64,000 nt of DNA, taken from the NCBI RefSeq assembly GCF_009765215.1, contig NZ_VLNV01000005.1, positions 1 through 64,000 of the forward strand. Reading direction: 5' to 3'. This document shows, in pieces, positions 53,414 to 64,000 of this stretch. Under the pieces are notes generated by a model that was not told where the DNA came from, made no database searches, and saw only the letters and a list, made by a program, of their open reading frames with translations. This DNA is from Lysobacter prati. GTDB taxonomy: Bacteria; Pseudomonadota; Gammaproteobacteria; Xanthomonadales; Xanthomonadaceae. A program made the position numbers and the translations under genes. Each line of letters starts with the position of its first letter. Position 1 is the stretch's first letter.

Positions 53414-56400
53414 TCAGAACTGGTAGCGGAAACCGAGCATGTAGCGTGGACCGTTCTGGGTGGCAAACAGCGTCTGCCGCTCGTTCCGGCCGAACACGCG
53501 CACCGTCTCGTCGGTGATGTTGATGCCCTCGAACTGCACCGACATCTGGTCGTTGATCTGGTAGCCGATGCTGATGTCGAGCTGGCCGTAGTCATCGACG
53601 TAGTTCGGGTTCGGAATGCCCGAGCCGTCGAACACCGCCGACAGGAACTGGTCGCGCCAGTTGTAGGCCGTTCGCACCGACCAGTCGAACTTCTCGTAGA
53701 ACAGCACCAGGTTGGCCGAGTCGCTGAGGCCGACCAGGGCGAACTGCCCACCGAGCACGGCGTTGTCGTAGTTCAGGTCCGGGCTGTCGACGATGGTGTA
53801 GTTGGCGGCAACACCGAAGCCGGTCTCGCCGAACACGTGCTGGACGTTGAACTCCCAGCCATCGAGCGTCGAGTCCTGCTTGTTGGCCGGCGTGGTGATC
53901 TTGAAGCTCGCCAGCGGGTCGCTGGCCAGTCCGTTGATCGTGCCGGTGGCGTTGCCGTTCGCATCCGTGCCCGTCCTGGTCACGCCCGGCTGGCCGTTGA
54001 AGTTGCCCAGGATGTAGTTGCGGATGCACACCACGTCCGCCTGCGGGCAACCGTTGGCCAGCGCCGCGTTCCAGTACCCGCCGCCCACCGGCGTGTGCAG
54101 GTTGAACGGCGTCTCGCCGTCGCTGCCGCCGACGTCGATGATCTGCGAGGTACCGATGTAGTTCTCGATGTCCTTGCGGAAGTAGCCCACCGACACGTAG
54201 CTGGACTCGGCGAAGTACCACTCGAACGACAGGTCGAAGTTGTCCGACAGCAGCGGCTTGAGGGTCGGATCGCCCTGGGTGCCGGTGCCGCCGTCGACGC
54301 GAACGATCTGGTCGAGCGTGCGCCCGCCCTGGATGTCCGCCCAGCCCGGCCGGCCGATGGTCTGGCTGTAGCTGCCGCGCAGGATGATGCTGTCGGTGAT
54401 GTCGAGGCTGGCGTCGAGGTTGGGCAGCCAGTAGTCGTACTCGCCACGCAGCGTCGCGAAGCCAGGCTCGCCGAAGTTCAGGTTCAGCTCGTTGGCCGCA
54501 CTCCAGGAAATCCCGGTGGCGGTCGGCACCAGCGCCGAAGAGGTCACCTCGGTCTTCTCGTAGCGCACGCCGGCCGCCAGGTTCAGCGGCATCGACCAGT
54601 TGAACGTGGTCGTGTACTGCATGTAGCCGCCGGTGGACTTCTCTTCCGTGCGCAGGTCGCGGGTGAACGCGTCCGGCGCCCGGTACCACTCGGGGTGGCC
54701 GGTAAGTTCTGCAGCCCGCGCGCGCAGTCGATCGAAATCGAACAGCAGGAAGCGATCGCTGAAGGCTGGGGCGTTATGCCCGGAGAAGCTCTCGAAGTAG
54801 TTCCCCATGTTGTCCGGGGAGAAGATGCTGTCGTCGTAGTCCGCCGCGGTGCCGACGCCGCCCCAGGTATCGCGCTGCATGAAGCCGAACGCGGTACGGT
54901 TTTCGACATCGGTATAGGAAGCGCCGAAGTCCAGGCCGGAGTAATCACCAAATTCGTAACGGCCCTTGAGCTGGGTCTGTTCGATCTCGGACTTGTTGTA
55001 GGCGTTGTTGAACACCGAGCCCGACACCAGCGCCTGCGACGGTTCCACCTGCGACACGCCAGGCGGAAGGGCGATGGTCAGCACCGGGAAGTCACGGCTG
55101 AAGTCCGCCGTGGTATCACCGCGCACGAATGCCGACATGCCCAGCACGCCGGCCGAGCCCCACGGGCTGTCCGGACGCGTTTCGGCCGAGGAGTTGTGGT
55201 AGTCCAGCGACAGGTCGAGGTCGTCGTTGATTTCCCAGTCGACGTTGAAGCCGAGCGACTTGTTCTCGTTGACGTTGGCCAGGCGCATGCCGCCCATCGA
55301 GACGTCGCTGTTCGCCGAGGGGATGATTTCCTTGTAGATCAGCGGCGCGGCCACCGGGCCGTCGGTCCAGGAGGAGACCGAGGGGCCGTAGTTGAACCAC
55401 ACCGACAGCTCGTTGCGCTGCTGCTGGATCTTGTTCTCGGAATAGGTGTAGTCCAGCGTCGTTGTCACGTTGTCGGCCGGCGCCCACTGCAGGGTCAGCT
55501 GGCCATTGGTGCGCTGGCGCTGCACGCCATTGACGCTGTAGTTGAGGTTCTGCGGAACCGAGTAGATGTCGGTCGGGCCGGGGCGGTTGGTGATGTTCTC
55601 CGAGCCCGGCGTGCCCGGCTGCGGAATCGTGCCCCAGTTGTTCTCGTCGCCGCGGAACGGACGCCAGCCGTTGGGCACGCCGACCTGGCTGAAGCCGAAG
55701 TCGCGTTCCTGGTAGCTGCCGGTCAGGGCCACGCCAAAGGTGCCGTCGAAGTAGCGCTGGCTGAAGATGCCCGAGATTTCCGGCGTGATGTCGCTGCCCT
55801 GCAGCGAATCGGGCACGTTGCCGTTGGACGTGTCATGCACGGCCTTCATGCCGACATTGATGACCGGCTCGGATTCCAGCGGCCTGGCGGTGCGGATGTT
55901 GATCGTCGCGCCGATGCCACCGGGCGGGATTGCGGCCCGGCTGGTCTTGTAGACCTCGACGCTGGAGATCGCTTCCGACGCCAGGTTGGCGAAGTCGAAT
56001 GCGCGCGAGTTGGACACGCCGGCGCCGTTGCCGTTGCTCGACGCCGGCATCTGCCGGCCATTGAGCATGACCATGTTGTAGTCCGGGCCGATGCCGCGCA
56101 CGGTGACCCGCGCACCCTCGCCGAGCGAGCGGTCGATCGAAACGCCGCTGATTCGCTGCAGCGCTTCGGCCAGGTTGGTGTCCGGGAACCTGCCGATGTC
56201 CTCGGCGACGATGCCGTCGACGACACCCTGCGAGTCGCGCTTGAGGTTCATCGACGAGGTCAGGCTTCCGCGGATGCCCTGGACCACGACGGTGTCCAGC
56301 GTCCGTGCGTCCTCATCGACCGTTGCCGAGCGTTGCCCGGCTTCGGACGTGGTCGTGGTCGTTGCTTGTTGTGCATACAGCGGCTGGCTCAGCGCCAGCA

Positions 56401-56452
56401 GCAATGCAGACGTAAGAAGTGTGCGCTTGGGGGCGACACGCGACTGCTTCAT
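53414..56452 (-). CDS. TonB-dependent outer-membrane receptor, beta-glucan locus
   Basis: A 1012-residue receptor. The signal peptide ends LSQPLYA-QQ near residue 27. A Ser/Thr/acidic linker is followed by LDTVVVQGIRGSL, which is the TonB-box-like region and plug start. The plug (about 55-180) has EDIGRFPDTNLAEALQRISGV, RVTVRGIGPDYN and LNGRQMPASS; the barrel ends RYMLGFRYQF. It would import an oligosaccharide. Location with GH5, GH3 and glucokinase suggests a glucan fragment. First gene of a seven-gene operon. The upstream region carries two different LacI-type operators. Confidence 0.92.
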   Translation of the reverse strand: MKQSRVAPKRTLLTSALLLALSQPLYAQQATTTTTSEAGQRSATVDEDARTLDTVVVQGIRGSLTSSMNLKRDSQGVVDGIVAEDIGRFPDTNLAEALQRISGVSIDRSLGEGARVTVRGIGPDYNMVMLNGRQMPASSNGNGAGVSNSRAFDFANLASEAISSVEVYKTSRAAIPPGGIGATINIRTARPLESEPVINVGMKAVHDTSNGNVPDSLQGSDITPEISGIFSQRYFDGTFGVALTGSYQERDFGFSQVGVPNGWRPFRGDENNWGTIPQPGTPGSENITNRPGPTDIYSVPQNLNYSVNGVQRQRTNGQLTLQWAPADNVTTTLDYTYSENKIQQQRNELSVWFNYGPSVSSWTDGPVAAPLIYKEIIPSANSDVSMGGMRLANVNENKSLGFNVDWEINDDLDLSLDYHNSSAETRPDSPWGSAGVLGMSAFVRGDTTADFSRDFPVLTIALPPGVSQVEPSQALVSGSVFNNAYNKSEIEQTQLKGRYEFGDYSGLDFGASYTDVENRTAFGFMQRDTWGGVGTAADYDDSIFSPDNMGNYFESFSGHNAPAFSDRFLLFDFDRLRARAAELTGHPEWYRAPDAFTRDLRTEEKSTGGYMQYTTTFNWSMPLNLAAGVRYEKTEVTSSALVPTATGISWSAANELNLNFGEPGFATLRGEYDYWLPNLDASLDITDSIILRGSYSQTIGRPGWADIQGGRTLDQIVRVDGGTGTQGDPTLKPLLSDNFDLSFEWYFAESSYVSVGYFRKDIENYIGTSQIIDVGGSDGETPFNLHTPVGGGYWNAALANGCPQADVVCIRNYILGNFNGQPGVTRTGTDANGNATGTINGLASDPLASFKITTPANKQDSTLDGWEFNVQHVFGETGFGVAANYTIVDSPDLNYDNAVLGGQFALVGLSDSANLVLFYEKFDWSVRTAYNWRDQFLSAVFDGSGIPNPNYVDDYGQLDISIGYQINDQMSVQFEGINITDETVRVFGRNERQTLFATQNGPRYMLGFRYQF

Positions 56453-56538
56453 CGAAACTCCTCCCCAGAATTCACGATCGAGATTGCAGGCGTCGCCACG
56501 CTGCCCGCATGTTCAGTGCGAGGCGATTTGACGTGGAA

Positions 56539-56554
56539 TTGACAGCGCTGTCAA
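56539..56554. promoter_or_regulatory. LacI-type operator of the second sugar locus
   Basis: TTGACAGCGCTGTCAA is a perfect 16-bp palindrome with a central CG. The same sequence recurs at 58038-58053 before the GH3 gene. It lies about 87 bp upstream of the TonB receptor start and overlaps a possible -35. Confidence 0.85.
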
Positions 56555-56670
56555 CACACCCCTGTCAAAAGGTTGTTTTTGGTCAAATAGTGCTGTTTTC
56601 CCGGTGTTTTTTCGTTGTGCAGTGCAGCGATACAGGCCGGTTGGCCCGCGATTCGAAGCAACGTCGCGCG

Positions 56671-56688
56671 AATGGTAGCGCTAGCATT
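56671..56688. promoter_or_regulatory. xyl-box-like operator upstream of TonB receptor 2
   Basis: AATGGTAGCGCTAGCATT has the TAGCGCTA core and the ATG/CAT arms of the sites at 16615 and 16786. It lies 219 bp upstream of the receptor start and 115 bp after the end of the second LacI gene. Confidence 0.75.
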
Positions 56689-56803
56689 CGTGCGCTTCGC
56701 GCATATGCACGCACGCGCATGCGCGCGCGACCAGGTTGGTCGGGATCAGTCCTCGTGCTGCTCGACGGTCAACGCGCGCGACCTGCGCGATCTGCGCGAC
56801 CCA

Positions 56804-57811
56804 TCAGCGCCGCGATGGCGCCTGCGTCGATTCGCGCATCACCAGTGCATGGTCGACGCGCAACATGCGCCCAGCTTCGGGCGATTTGATCCTGGCCAGC
56901 AGTTCCAGGGTGGCCAGTCGCCCCATCTCCGACGTGGGCTGGCGGACGGTGGTCAGCGACGGATAGATGTGTCGCGAGATCGGCGTGTCGTCGAAGCCGC
57001 ATACCGACAGATCGCCGGGCACGTTCAATCCACGCTCGCGGGCGACACGGATCACGCCGGCGGCCATGTCGTCGTTGGCGGCGAAGATCGCCGTCGGCGG
57101 CTTGCGCAGGTCCAGCAGCGCCTGCGCTCCGGCGCAACCGGACTCGAACGAGAACGCGCCCTGCACCACCAGGTCGGGATCGAAGGCGATCCCGGCGTTC
57201 TGCAATCCCTTGCGATAGCCGTCGAAGCGCCAACGGCAGGCACCGTGAGCCGCCGCGCCCTTGATGTGGCCGATTCGGGTATGGCCGAGCTCGACGAGCT
57301 TGGCCATCAGTTCCAGCACCGCAGTCGTCTCATCCATGGCCACGCCAATCCGGCCGGCGGCGTTCTTGGGCGCGATGCAGGCGAACGGCACGCCCATCTT
57401 CTCCAGTTCGTCGATGATCAGCTTGTCGTCGGTCAGCGGCGGGATCAGCAGCACGCCATCGGGGCCGAAGTTGCGGAACAGGCCCTGGATGTCGGCGACG
57501 CGCTCGCGGCCCAGGCTGACGGCGGCCAGGAAGAGGTTGTAGTTGCTGGCATGGCAGGCCTCGAGCATGCCGTTCTGCACTTCCATCATGTAGTTGCGCG
57601 ACGGGTTGTTATAGGCCAGCGCCACGCTGTACGAGCGCTGCCCGGCGAGGCTGCGCGCGGATGGATTGGGTTTGTACTGCAGCTCGGTCACGGCCTGCAT
57701 GACGCGCTCGCGCATCTCTTCGCGCACGTTGGGCTCGTTGTTGAGCACGCGCGAGACAGTCTTCATCGACACGCCGGCAGCGGCGGCGACATCCTCGATT
57801 CGAATACGCAT
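56804..57811 (-). CDS. LacI-family transcriptional regulator, second sugar locus
   Basis: A 335-residue repressor. It has an N-terminal helix-turn-helix (IRIEDVAAAAGVSMKTVSRV) and a hinge (NNEPNVREEMRERVMQ, then KPNPSARSLAGQ). A sugar-binding domain carries LVELGHTRIGHIKG, PTAIFAANDDMAAGV and GDLSVCGFDDTPIS. The ATG at 57811 begins at the HTH. It lies between the two operators TTGACAGCGCTGTCAA and is most likely their ligand-controlled repressor; a beta-glucoside or glucose oligomer would be the inducer. The gap to the GH3 gene is 314 bp. Confidence 0.9.
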   Translation of the reverse strand: MRIRIEDVAAAAGVSMKTVSRVLNNEPNVREEMRERVMQAVTELQYKPNPSARSLAGQRSYSVALAYNNPSRNYMMEVQNGMLEACHASNYNLFLAAVSLGRERVADIQGLFRNFGPDGVLLIPPLTDDKLIIDELEKMGVPFACIAPKNAAGRIGVAMDETTAVLELMAKLVELGHTRIGHIKGAAAHGACRWRFDGYRKGLQNAGIAFDPDLVVQGAFSFESGCAGAQALLDLRKPPTAIFAANDDMAAGVIRVARERGLNVPGDLSVCGFDDTPISRHIYPSLTTVRQPTSEMGRLATLELLARIKSPEAGRMLRVDHALVMRESTQAPSRR

Positions 57812-58125
57812 TGAGCGGCGGATGCTCCAGGGGGCGGAACGCGGCAAATCTTGCCAGAACCGTGCCCGTCTGCGATGACAGGCCCCGGAAAGTGACCCGG
57901 CTCGCCAAAGTATGCATCGCAAAGGCTTGCTGCGGCGCAGCAGCCAGGACGGGGGCGCCGCCAAGTTATCGGCGACGCCTTCGCATATCCCTGCTCTGGC
58001 CGACGCGGGCGTTGACAAGGCGCACTGCCGGCTAGTATTGACAGCGCTGTCAATCGCTGGCGCGGCGACTGCCGGGCATGATCCCGGCCAGCCTTGCGCT
58101 GCCAATCGAACATGGGGAGCGGAAC
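57812..58125. promoter_or_regulatory. divergent control region between LacI regulator and GH3 gene
   Basis: A 314-bp gap. Reading right, TTGACA at 58012-58017 and TAGTAT at 58033-58038 (15-bp spacing) form a plausible sigma-70 promoter whose -10 overlaps the operator at 58037-58054. The rest of the gap shows no gene. Confidence 0.5.
58037..58054. promoter_or_regulatory. LacI-type operator upstream of GH3 gene
   Basis: ATTGACAGCGCTGTCAAT is a perfect 18-bp palindrome sharing its inner 16 bases with the site at 56539. It overlaps the probable -10 region, as expected of a repressor site, and lies 72 bp before the chosen GH3 start. Confidence 0.87.
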
Positions 58126-60643
<2,518 letters not shown>

Positions 60644-60672
<29 letters not shown>

Positions 60673-61498
60673 CCTTCCCGCTGCGGCCGCGTTGGCGCTG
60701 CTGGCGATGCTGGGCTGCACGCAGTCCGCCATCGCCAGCGAGCCCTTCGCATGGCCACAGGGCCGTCAGGCCGCGGTCAGCCTGGGCTATGACGACGCGC
60801 TCGACTCGCAGCTCGACATCGCCATCCCGGCGCTGGACCAGCACGGATTCAAGGCGACGTTCTTCTTGGTGATGGCCAACAAGCCAGTCGCGGCGCGCCT
60901 GGCCGACTGGCGCGCGGCCGCGGCCAACGGCCACGAGCTGGGCAACCACACGCTGTTCCACCAGTGCTCGCGTTCGGCCCCGGGCCACGACTGGGTCGAA
61001 CCGCAGCGCGACCTCGACACCACCACGGCGCAGCAGATGAAGGACCAGGTGCTGCTGGCCAACACCATGCTCAACGCCATCGACGGCAAGACCGTGCGCA
61101 CGATGGCGCTGCCCTGCAACGAGTCCATCGCCCAGGGTCAGAACTACCTGGCGCTGGTCGCCGATGACTTCGTCGGCGTGCGTGTCGGCGGCAATGCCGT
61201 GACTGCCGATGTCGCCAGCATGGACCCCGCCGCCGTCACGGTGATCTCCACCGAAGGCATGACCGGCAAGCAGATGATCGCCATGGTGAAGGAGGCCGGG
61301 CGCAAGCGCGGGCTGGTCAGCTTCACCTTCCACGGCGTCGGCGGCGACTACCTCACCACCTCGAAGGAGGCGCACGAGGAACTGCTTGACTACCTGGCAA
61401 AGCACCGCGACGTTTACTGGGTCGACACCTTCGCCAACATCATCAGCCACGTCAGGCAGCAGCAGGCTGCTTCGAACAAAGCACCGGGCGCCCCTTAG
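60644..61498 (+). CDS. polysaccharide deacetylase family lipoprotein
   Basis: A 284-residue NodB-fold protein with lipoprotein signal (LLAMLGC, Cys25). Motif 1 is a variant, AVSLGYDDALDSQ (Asp50/Asp51), and motif 2 is HELGNHTLFHQC (His102 and His106), giving the Asp-His-His metal site. Later SFTFHGVGGDY carries the histidine of motif 5. It would remove acetyl groups from a polysaccharide in the periplasm or at the outer membrane. The ATG at 60644 overlaps the GH3 end by 29 bp, showing tight operon structure; this links acetylated substrate to the glucan locus. Confidence 0.86.
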
Positions 61499-61525
61499 GC
61501 CCACCCTTTCGCCAGCGGAGCCCAT

Positions 61526-62827
61526 ATGAACCAACGCCAGCTGTCCACCCCCGTCACCATCGCGATGATCAGCCTGATCTTCTTCGCGTGGGGCGGCATG
61601 ACCAGCCTCAACGACGTCCTGATCCCGCATCTGAAAGCCGTCTTCGCGATGAACTACGCGCAGACGATGCTGATCCAGTTCACCTTCTTCGGCGCCTACT
61701 TCCTGATGTCGTTGCCATCGGGCGCGATCGTGTCGCGGATCGGCTACAAGTCGAGCATCGTCGTCGGCCTGCTGACAGCGGCGGTGGGCGCGGCCATGTT
61801 CTATCCGGCGGCGCGGCTGCCGTCGTACCCGGTCTTCCTCGCGGCGCTGTTCGTGCTGGCCAGCGGTATCACCTTGTTGCAGGTCGCCGCCAACCCTTAC
61901 ATCAGCCTGCTCGGTAACCCCGCGACGTCGGCCAGCCGCCTCAACCTGGCGCAGGCGCTGAACTCGCTGGGCACGACGGTATTTCCGTTCTTCATCGGCC
62001 CGCTGATCCTGTCCGGTGCCGTGCTTGGCGCAGACCAGCTGGCGGCGATGGCGCCGGAGGCCGTGGCCGCGTACAAAACCACGCAGGCGCAGTCGGTGCA
62101 GGTGCCGTACCTGCTGCTGGCGGGCGGCCTGCTGGCGATGGCGGCACTGGTGCTGCTGCTTCGCATCCCGTCGTTGCGCGAGGCCACCGATGCCGGTGAC
62201 AAGCTGCACCACCACACCTATCGCGAGACGCTGCAGCATCCGCACCTGCGCTGGGGCGTGCTGGCGATCTTCCTGTACGTCGGCGCAGAGGTCTCGATCG
62301 GCAGCTTCCTCATCAATTACATGGCCCAGCCCGACATTGGCGGGCTGAGTGAAGCCACGGCCAGCCGCTACCTCGTCTACTACTGGGGCGGCGCCATGGT
62401 CGGCCGCTTCATCGGCGCGGCGCTGATGACCGTGATCGACGCGCGCAAGTTGCTGGCACTGTTCGCCGTCGTCGCCGCGGTGCTGCTGGCGACGACCATG
62501 GGCACCCACGGCAATGTCGCGATGTGGAGCGTGCTCGCGATCGGGTTGTTCAACTCGATCATGTTCCCGACCATCTTCGCTTCGGCGATCGAGGGCATGG
62601 GACCGTTGACCGGCAAGGCCTCGAGCCTGCTGGTGATGGCGATCGTCGGCGGGGCACTGGTGCCGATGCTGCAGGGCGCGCTGGCCGACAGCGTCGGCAT
62701 CCAGACAGCATTCGCGGTGCCGCTGGTCTGCTATGCGTACATCGCGTGGTATGGCATGCGCGGTTCGCGCGTGGTCGAGAATCTCGGCCAGGCCCAGGGC
62801 GCGGCGATGGCGCATCCGCGGCACTAA
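61526..62827 (+). CDS. FucP-like MFS sugar:H+ symporter (glucose/galactose type)
   Basis: A 433-residue, 12-helix transporter of the fucose:H+ symporter family (GluP-like members carry glucose and galactose). Marks are FFAWGGMTSLNDVLIPHLK in TM1, TFFGAYFLMSLPSGAIVSRIGYK, ASGITLLQVAANPYISLLG, LNLAQALNSLGTTVFPF and FNSIMFPTIFASAIEGMG near the end. It takes up the monosaccharide released by the GH3 and GH5 enzymes. It follows the deacetylase by 27 bp and is ended by a clear terminator at 62854. Confidence 0.92.
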   Translation: MNQRQLSTPVTIAMISLIFFAWGGMTSLNDVLIPHLKAVFAMNYAQTMLIQFTFFGAYFLMSLPSGAIVSRIGYKSSIVVGLLTAAVGAAMFYPAARLPSYPVFLAALFVLASGITLLQVAANPYISLLGNPATSASRLNLAQALNSLGTTVFPFFIGPLILSGAVLGADQLAAMAPEAVAAYKTTQAQSVQVPYLLLAGGLLAMAALVLLLRIPSLREATDAGDKLHHHTYRETLQHPHLRWGVLAIFLYVGAEVSIGSFLINYMAQPDIGGLSEATASRYLVYYWGGAMVGRFIGAALMTVIDARKLLALFAVVAAVLLATTMGTHGNVAMWSVLAIGLFNSIMFPTIFASAIEGMGPLTGKASSLLVMAIVGGALVPMLQGALADSVGIQTAFAVPLVCYAYIAWYGMRGSRVVENLGQAQGAAMAHPRH

Positions 62828-62853
62828 AGCGGTGCGATCGCCACGGTAACGAC

Positions 62854-62876
62854 AAAGGCCCCGCGAGGGGCCTTTT
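62854..62876 (+). terminator. rho-independent terminator
   Basis: AAAGGCCCC-GCGA-GGGGCCTTTT with a following G and TTT run: a 9-bp GC-rich stem plus T tract, 27 bp after the transporter stop. Confidence 0.9.
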
Positions 62877-62907
62877 GTTTGGTTAGGCAAGCGGGACGAC
62901 GCCCTTC

Positions 62908-62972
62908 AAAAACCGGGGTCAAAAACCGGGGTCAGAGTACCTTTTGAGCAAAAGGCACTCTGACCCCGGTTT
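62908..62972. repeat. REP/BIME-type inverted repeat with tandem half copy
   Basis: Arms of 23 bases (62923-62945 and 62950-62972) pair with one mismatch around the loop GAGC; the core is CCGGGGTCAGAGT / ACTCTGACCCCGG. A 13-bp unit AAAAACCGGGGTC occurs twice in tandem at 62908 and 62921. The GGGGTCAGAGT element is the type mobilised by RAYT transposases in gammaproteobacteria; no such transposase is in the window. Confidence 0.8.
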
Positions 62973-63019
62973 GCCTGCTTACGGAAGGCCAACGCGACGA
63001 AGCCTCGTCGGCGAACGCC

Positions 63020-64000
63020 TCAGGCCATCTCGCGGCTCGCAGATTCCACCACGCGCTGCCGAACCAGCCAGCGGAATGCGGGGCCGGTCAGCAGCGTCGA
63101 CAGCACCGCCAAGGTCACCAGCGCGGCAAACGCGTGCTCGGACAGCAGACCCTTGTCGCGCAGGATCGTGGCCGCGACGATCTCCATCAGACCCTTGCAC
63201 TGCAGCAGCGCACCAACCGCCAGGGCCTCACGCCTGGGCAACTGCGGCGCGGGCGGACAGATCAGCACGGCTGCGAGCTTGGCAGTCACGGCCAGCACCA
63301 GCAGCACGACCGACGCCTGCAACGAAGCCCAGCCCAGCACCTCGCCGTCGATCTTCATGCCGCTATGGCCGAAGAACAGCGGCGCCAGCGCGAGCAGCGC
63401 GAACTGGCCGATGCGCTCCACCGGCAGTTGCTTCGACCACGCCTGGGGCACCATTGCACCGGCGAAATAGGCACCCAGCAATTCGTGCAGGCCCAGCTGC
63501 GACGTCGACCAGGAACCCGCGGCCAGCAATACCGGCAGTGCAGCCCACACCAGCCAGCGCGGCGGCGACAGGTGCAGGCGCTTGACCGCGGTTCCGATCA
63601 GCGCCAGCGCCACGAGCAGCAGCAGCGCGACCACCTGCGTGACCGAAACACCGTCCAGCAGCGAGCCGCCATTGGCCACGAGCAGTACCGCGGCCAATCC
63701 TATCCACAGCACCGCGTCATCGATCACCGCGATGCTCAACGCCAGTTGCGAGAGCCTGCGATGCAAGGGACCCAGCTCGCGGACGATGCCTATCAACACC
63801 GGCAGCGCGCTGACCGCCACGCACAGCCCGATCGCGATCGAACCCAGCCATTCACCGCCACCGGGCGCGGCCCAACCGGGCAATCGGGTGAAATAGAAAT
63901 GAGCTGCAAGGGTCCCGACGGAGAAGGGCAGCAACAGTGCGACCGCCGCGCTGGCGAGGAAGCGCCGCTTGCGCGGGCGCGCCTGCGAAGCCGCTCCCGG
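63020..64000 (-). CDS. cation/proton antiporter, CPA2 family (5' end outside window)
   Basis: The reading frame is open through the right edge, so at least 327 residues are visible and the N-terminal part is missing. Nine or more membrane segments are present. The family core is visible in SALPVLIGIVRELG and IDDAVLWIGLAAVLLV (Asp-Asp region of the ion site), LGAYFAGAMVPQ and PLFFGHSGMKIDG. The tail ends soon after the last helix, so no TrkA-N regulatory domain (as in KefB/C) is attached. It exchanges Na+ or K+ for protons in the inner membrane. Confidence 0.85.
   Translation of the reverse strand, partial: PGAASQARPRKRRFLASAAVALLLPFSVGTLAAHFYFTRLPGWAAPGGGEWLGSIAIGLCVAVSALPVLIGIVRELGPLHRRLSQLALSIAVIDDAVLWIGLAAVLLVANGGSLLDGVSVTQVVALLLLVALALIGTAVKRLHLSPPRWLVWAALPVLLAAGSWSTSQLGLHELLGAYFAGAMVPQAWSKQLPVERIGQFALLALAPLFFGHSGMKIDGEVLGWASLQASVVLLVLAVTAKLAAVLICPPAPQLPRREALAVGALLQCKGLMEIVAATILRDKGLLSEHAFAALVTLAVLSTLLTGPAFRWLVRQRVVESASREMA

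Larger units (their letters stand above)
56453..56803. promoter_or_regulatory. promoter region of TonB receptor 2 operon
   Basis: A 351-bp gap, locally AT-richer than the surroundings at 56560-56630. It holds an operator TTGACAGCGCTGTCAA at 56539-56554 and a xyl-box-like site at 56671-56688. On the minus strand TTGACA within the first operator could act as -35, with TCAAAT 17 bp on (56531-56526) as -10. No gene is seen. Confidence 0.55.

Noticed and set aside
53405-56542. Long open frame antisense to TonB receptor 2
   Set aside because: Same cause. The opposite strand encodes a complete receptor with signal peptide, plug and terminal phenylalanine.

Overview
The window comes from a high-GC gammaproteobacterium of the Xanthomonadaceae, most like Lysobacter, Luteimonas or Pseudoxanthomonas. 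The evidence is TonB-dependent receptors embedded in sugar-utilisation loci, a xylan regulon with the LacI operator TGGTAGCGCTAACA known from Xanthomonas, flavin-dependent halogenase/SapC/cupin cassettes, and the REP-type hairpins common in this family. No rRNA, tRNA, CRISPR array, prophage or transposase gene was seen.

Left part (1-10000): housekeeping and accessory genes. They are an APC permease, an AmiD-like amidase, a winged-helix AlkZ-like protein, a frameshifted small membrane protein, an NAD-type 6-phosphogluconate dehydrogenase, a cardiolipin-synthase-like PLD lipoprotein, an ABM monooxygenase, dodecin, a Blc lipocalin and several small orphans.

Centre (10015-41813): a glucuronoxylan/arabinoxylan utilisation locus of about 32 kb. 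A TonB-dependent receptor is followed by a GPH-family symporter, an intracellular GH43 and aldose 1-epimerase. Facing away from it are exuT, a GH10 xylanase, uxaC, a GH2 enzyme and an SMP-30 protein. A convergent operon carries GH67 alpha-glucuronidase, a SASA-type acetylesterase, ManD-type mannonate dehydratase, a GH43, a GH3 and uxuB. The LacI repressor (xylR-like) is divergent from aguA. The xylB-xylA-xylE block handles xylose. Together these genes cover debranching, import and conversion of glucuronate to 2-keto-3-deoxygluconate and of xylose to xylulose-5-phosphate. KDG kinase and KDPG aldolase are not in the window.

Next (42081-45613): a Tat-exported phosphotriesterase-like protein, three orphan proteins with membrane segments, and a gamma-glutamylcyclotransferase-like protein.

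Right part (45633-62827): a second sugar locus, probably for a beta-glucan. One leftward operon reads TonB receptor, halogenase, SapC, cupin_8/JmjC protein, second halogenase, GH5-CBM enzyme, glucokinase. A second LacI repressor sits upstream of it, and a rightward operon holds a GH3 (ExoP type), a polysaccharide deacetylase and a FucP-like sugar transporter. Operators TTGACAGCGCTGTCAA mark both promoters, and the TonB receptor promoter also carries a xylan-type box, so the two loci may be cross-regulated. The window ends inside a CPA2-type cation/proton antiporter.

The least understood part is the halogenase-SapC-cupin-halogenase cassette between a TonB receptor and a glucanase. The enzymes are recognisable, but their joint substrate is unknown.
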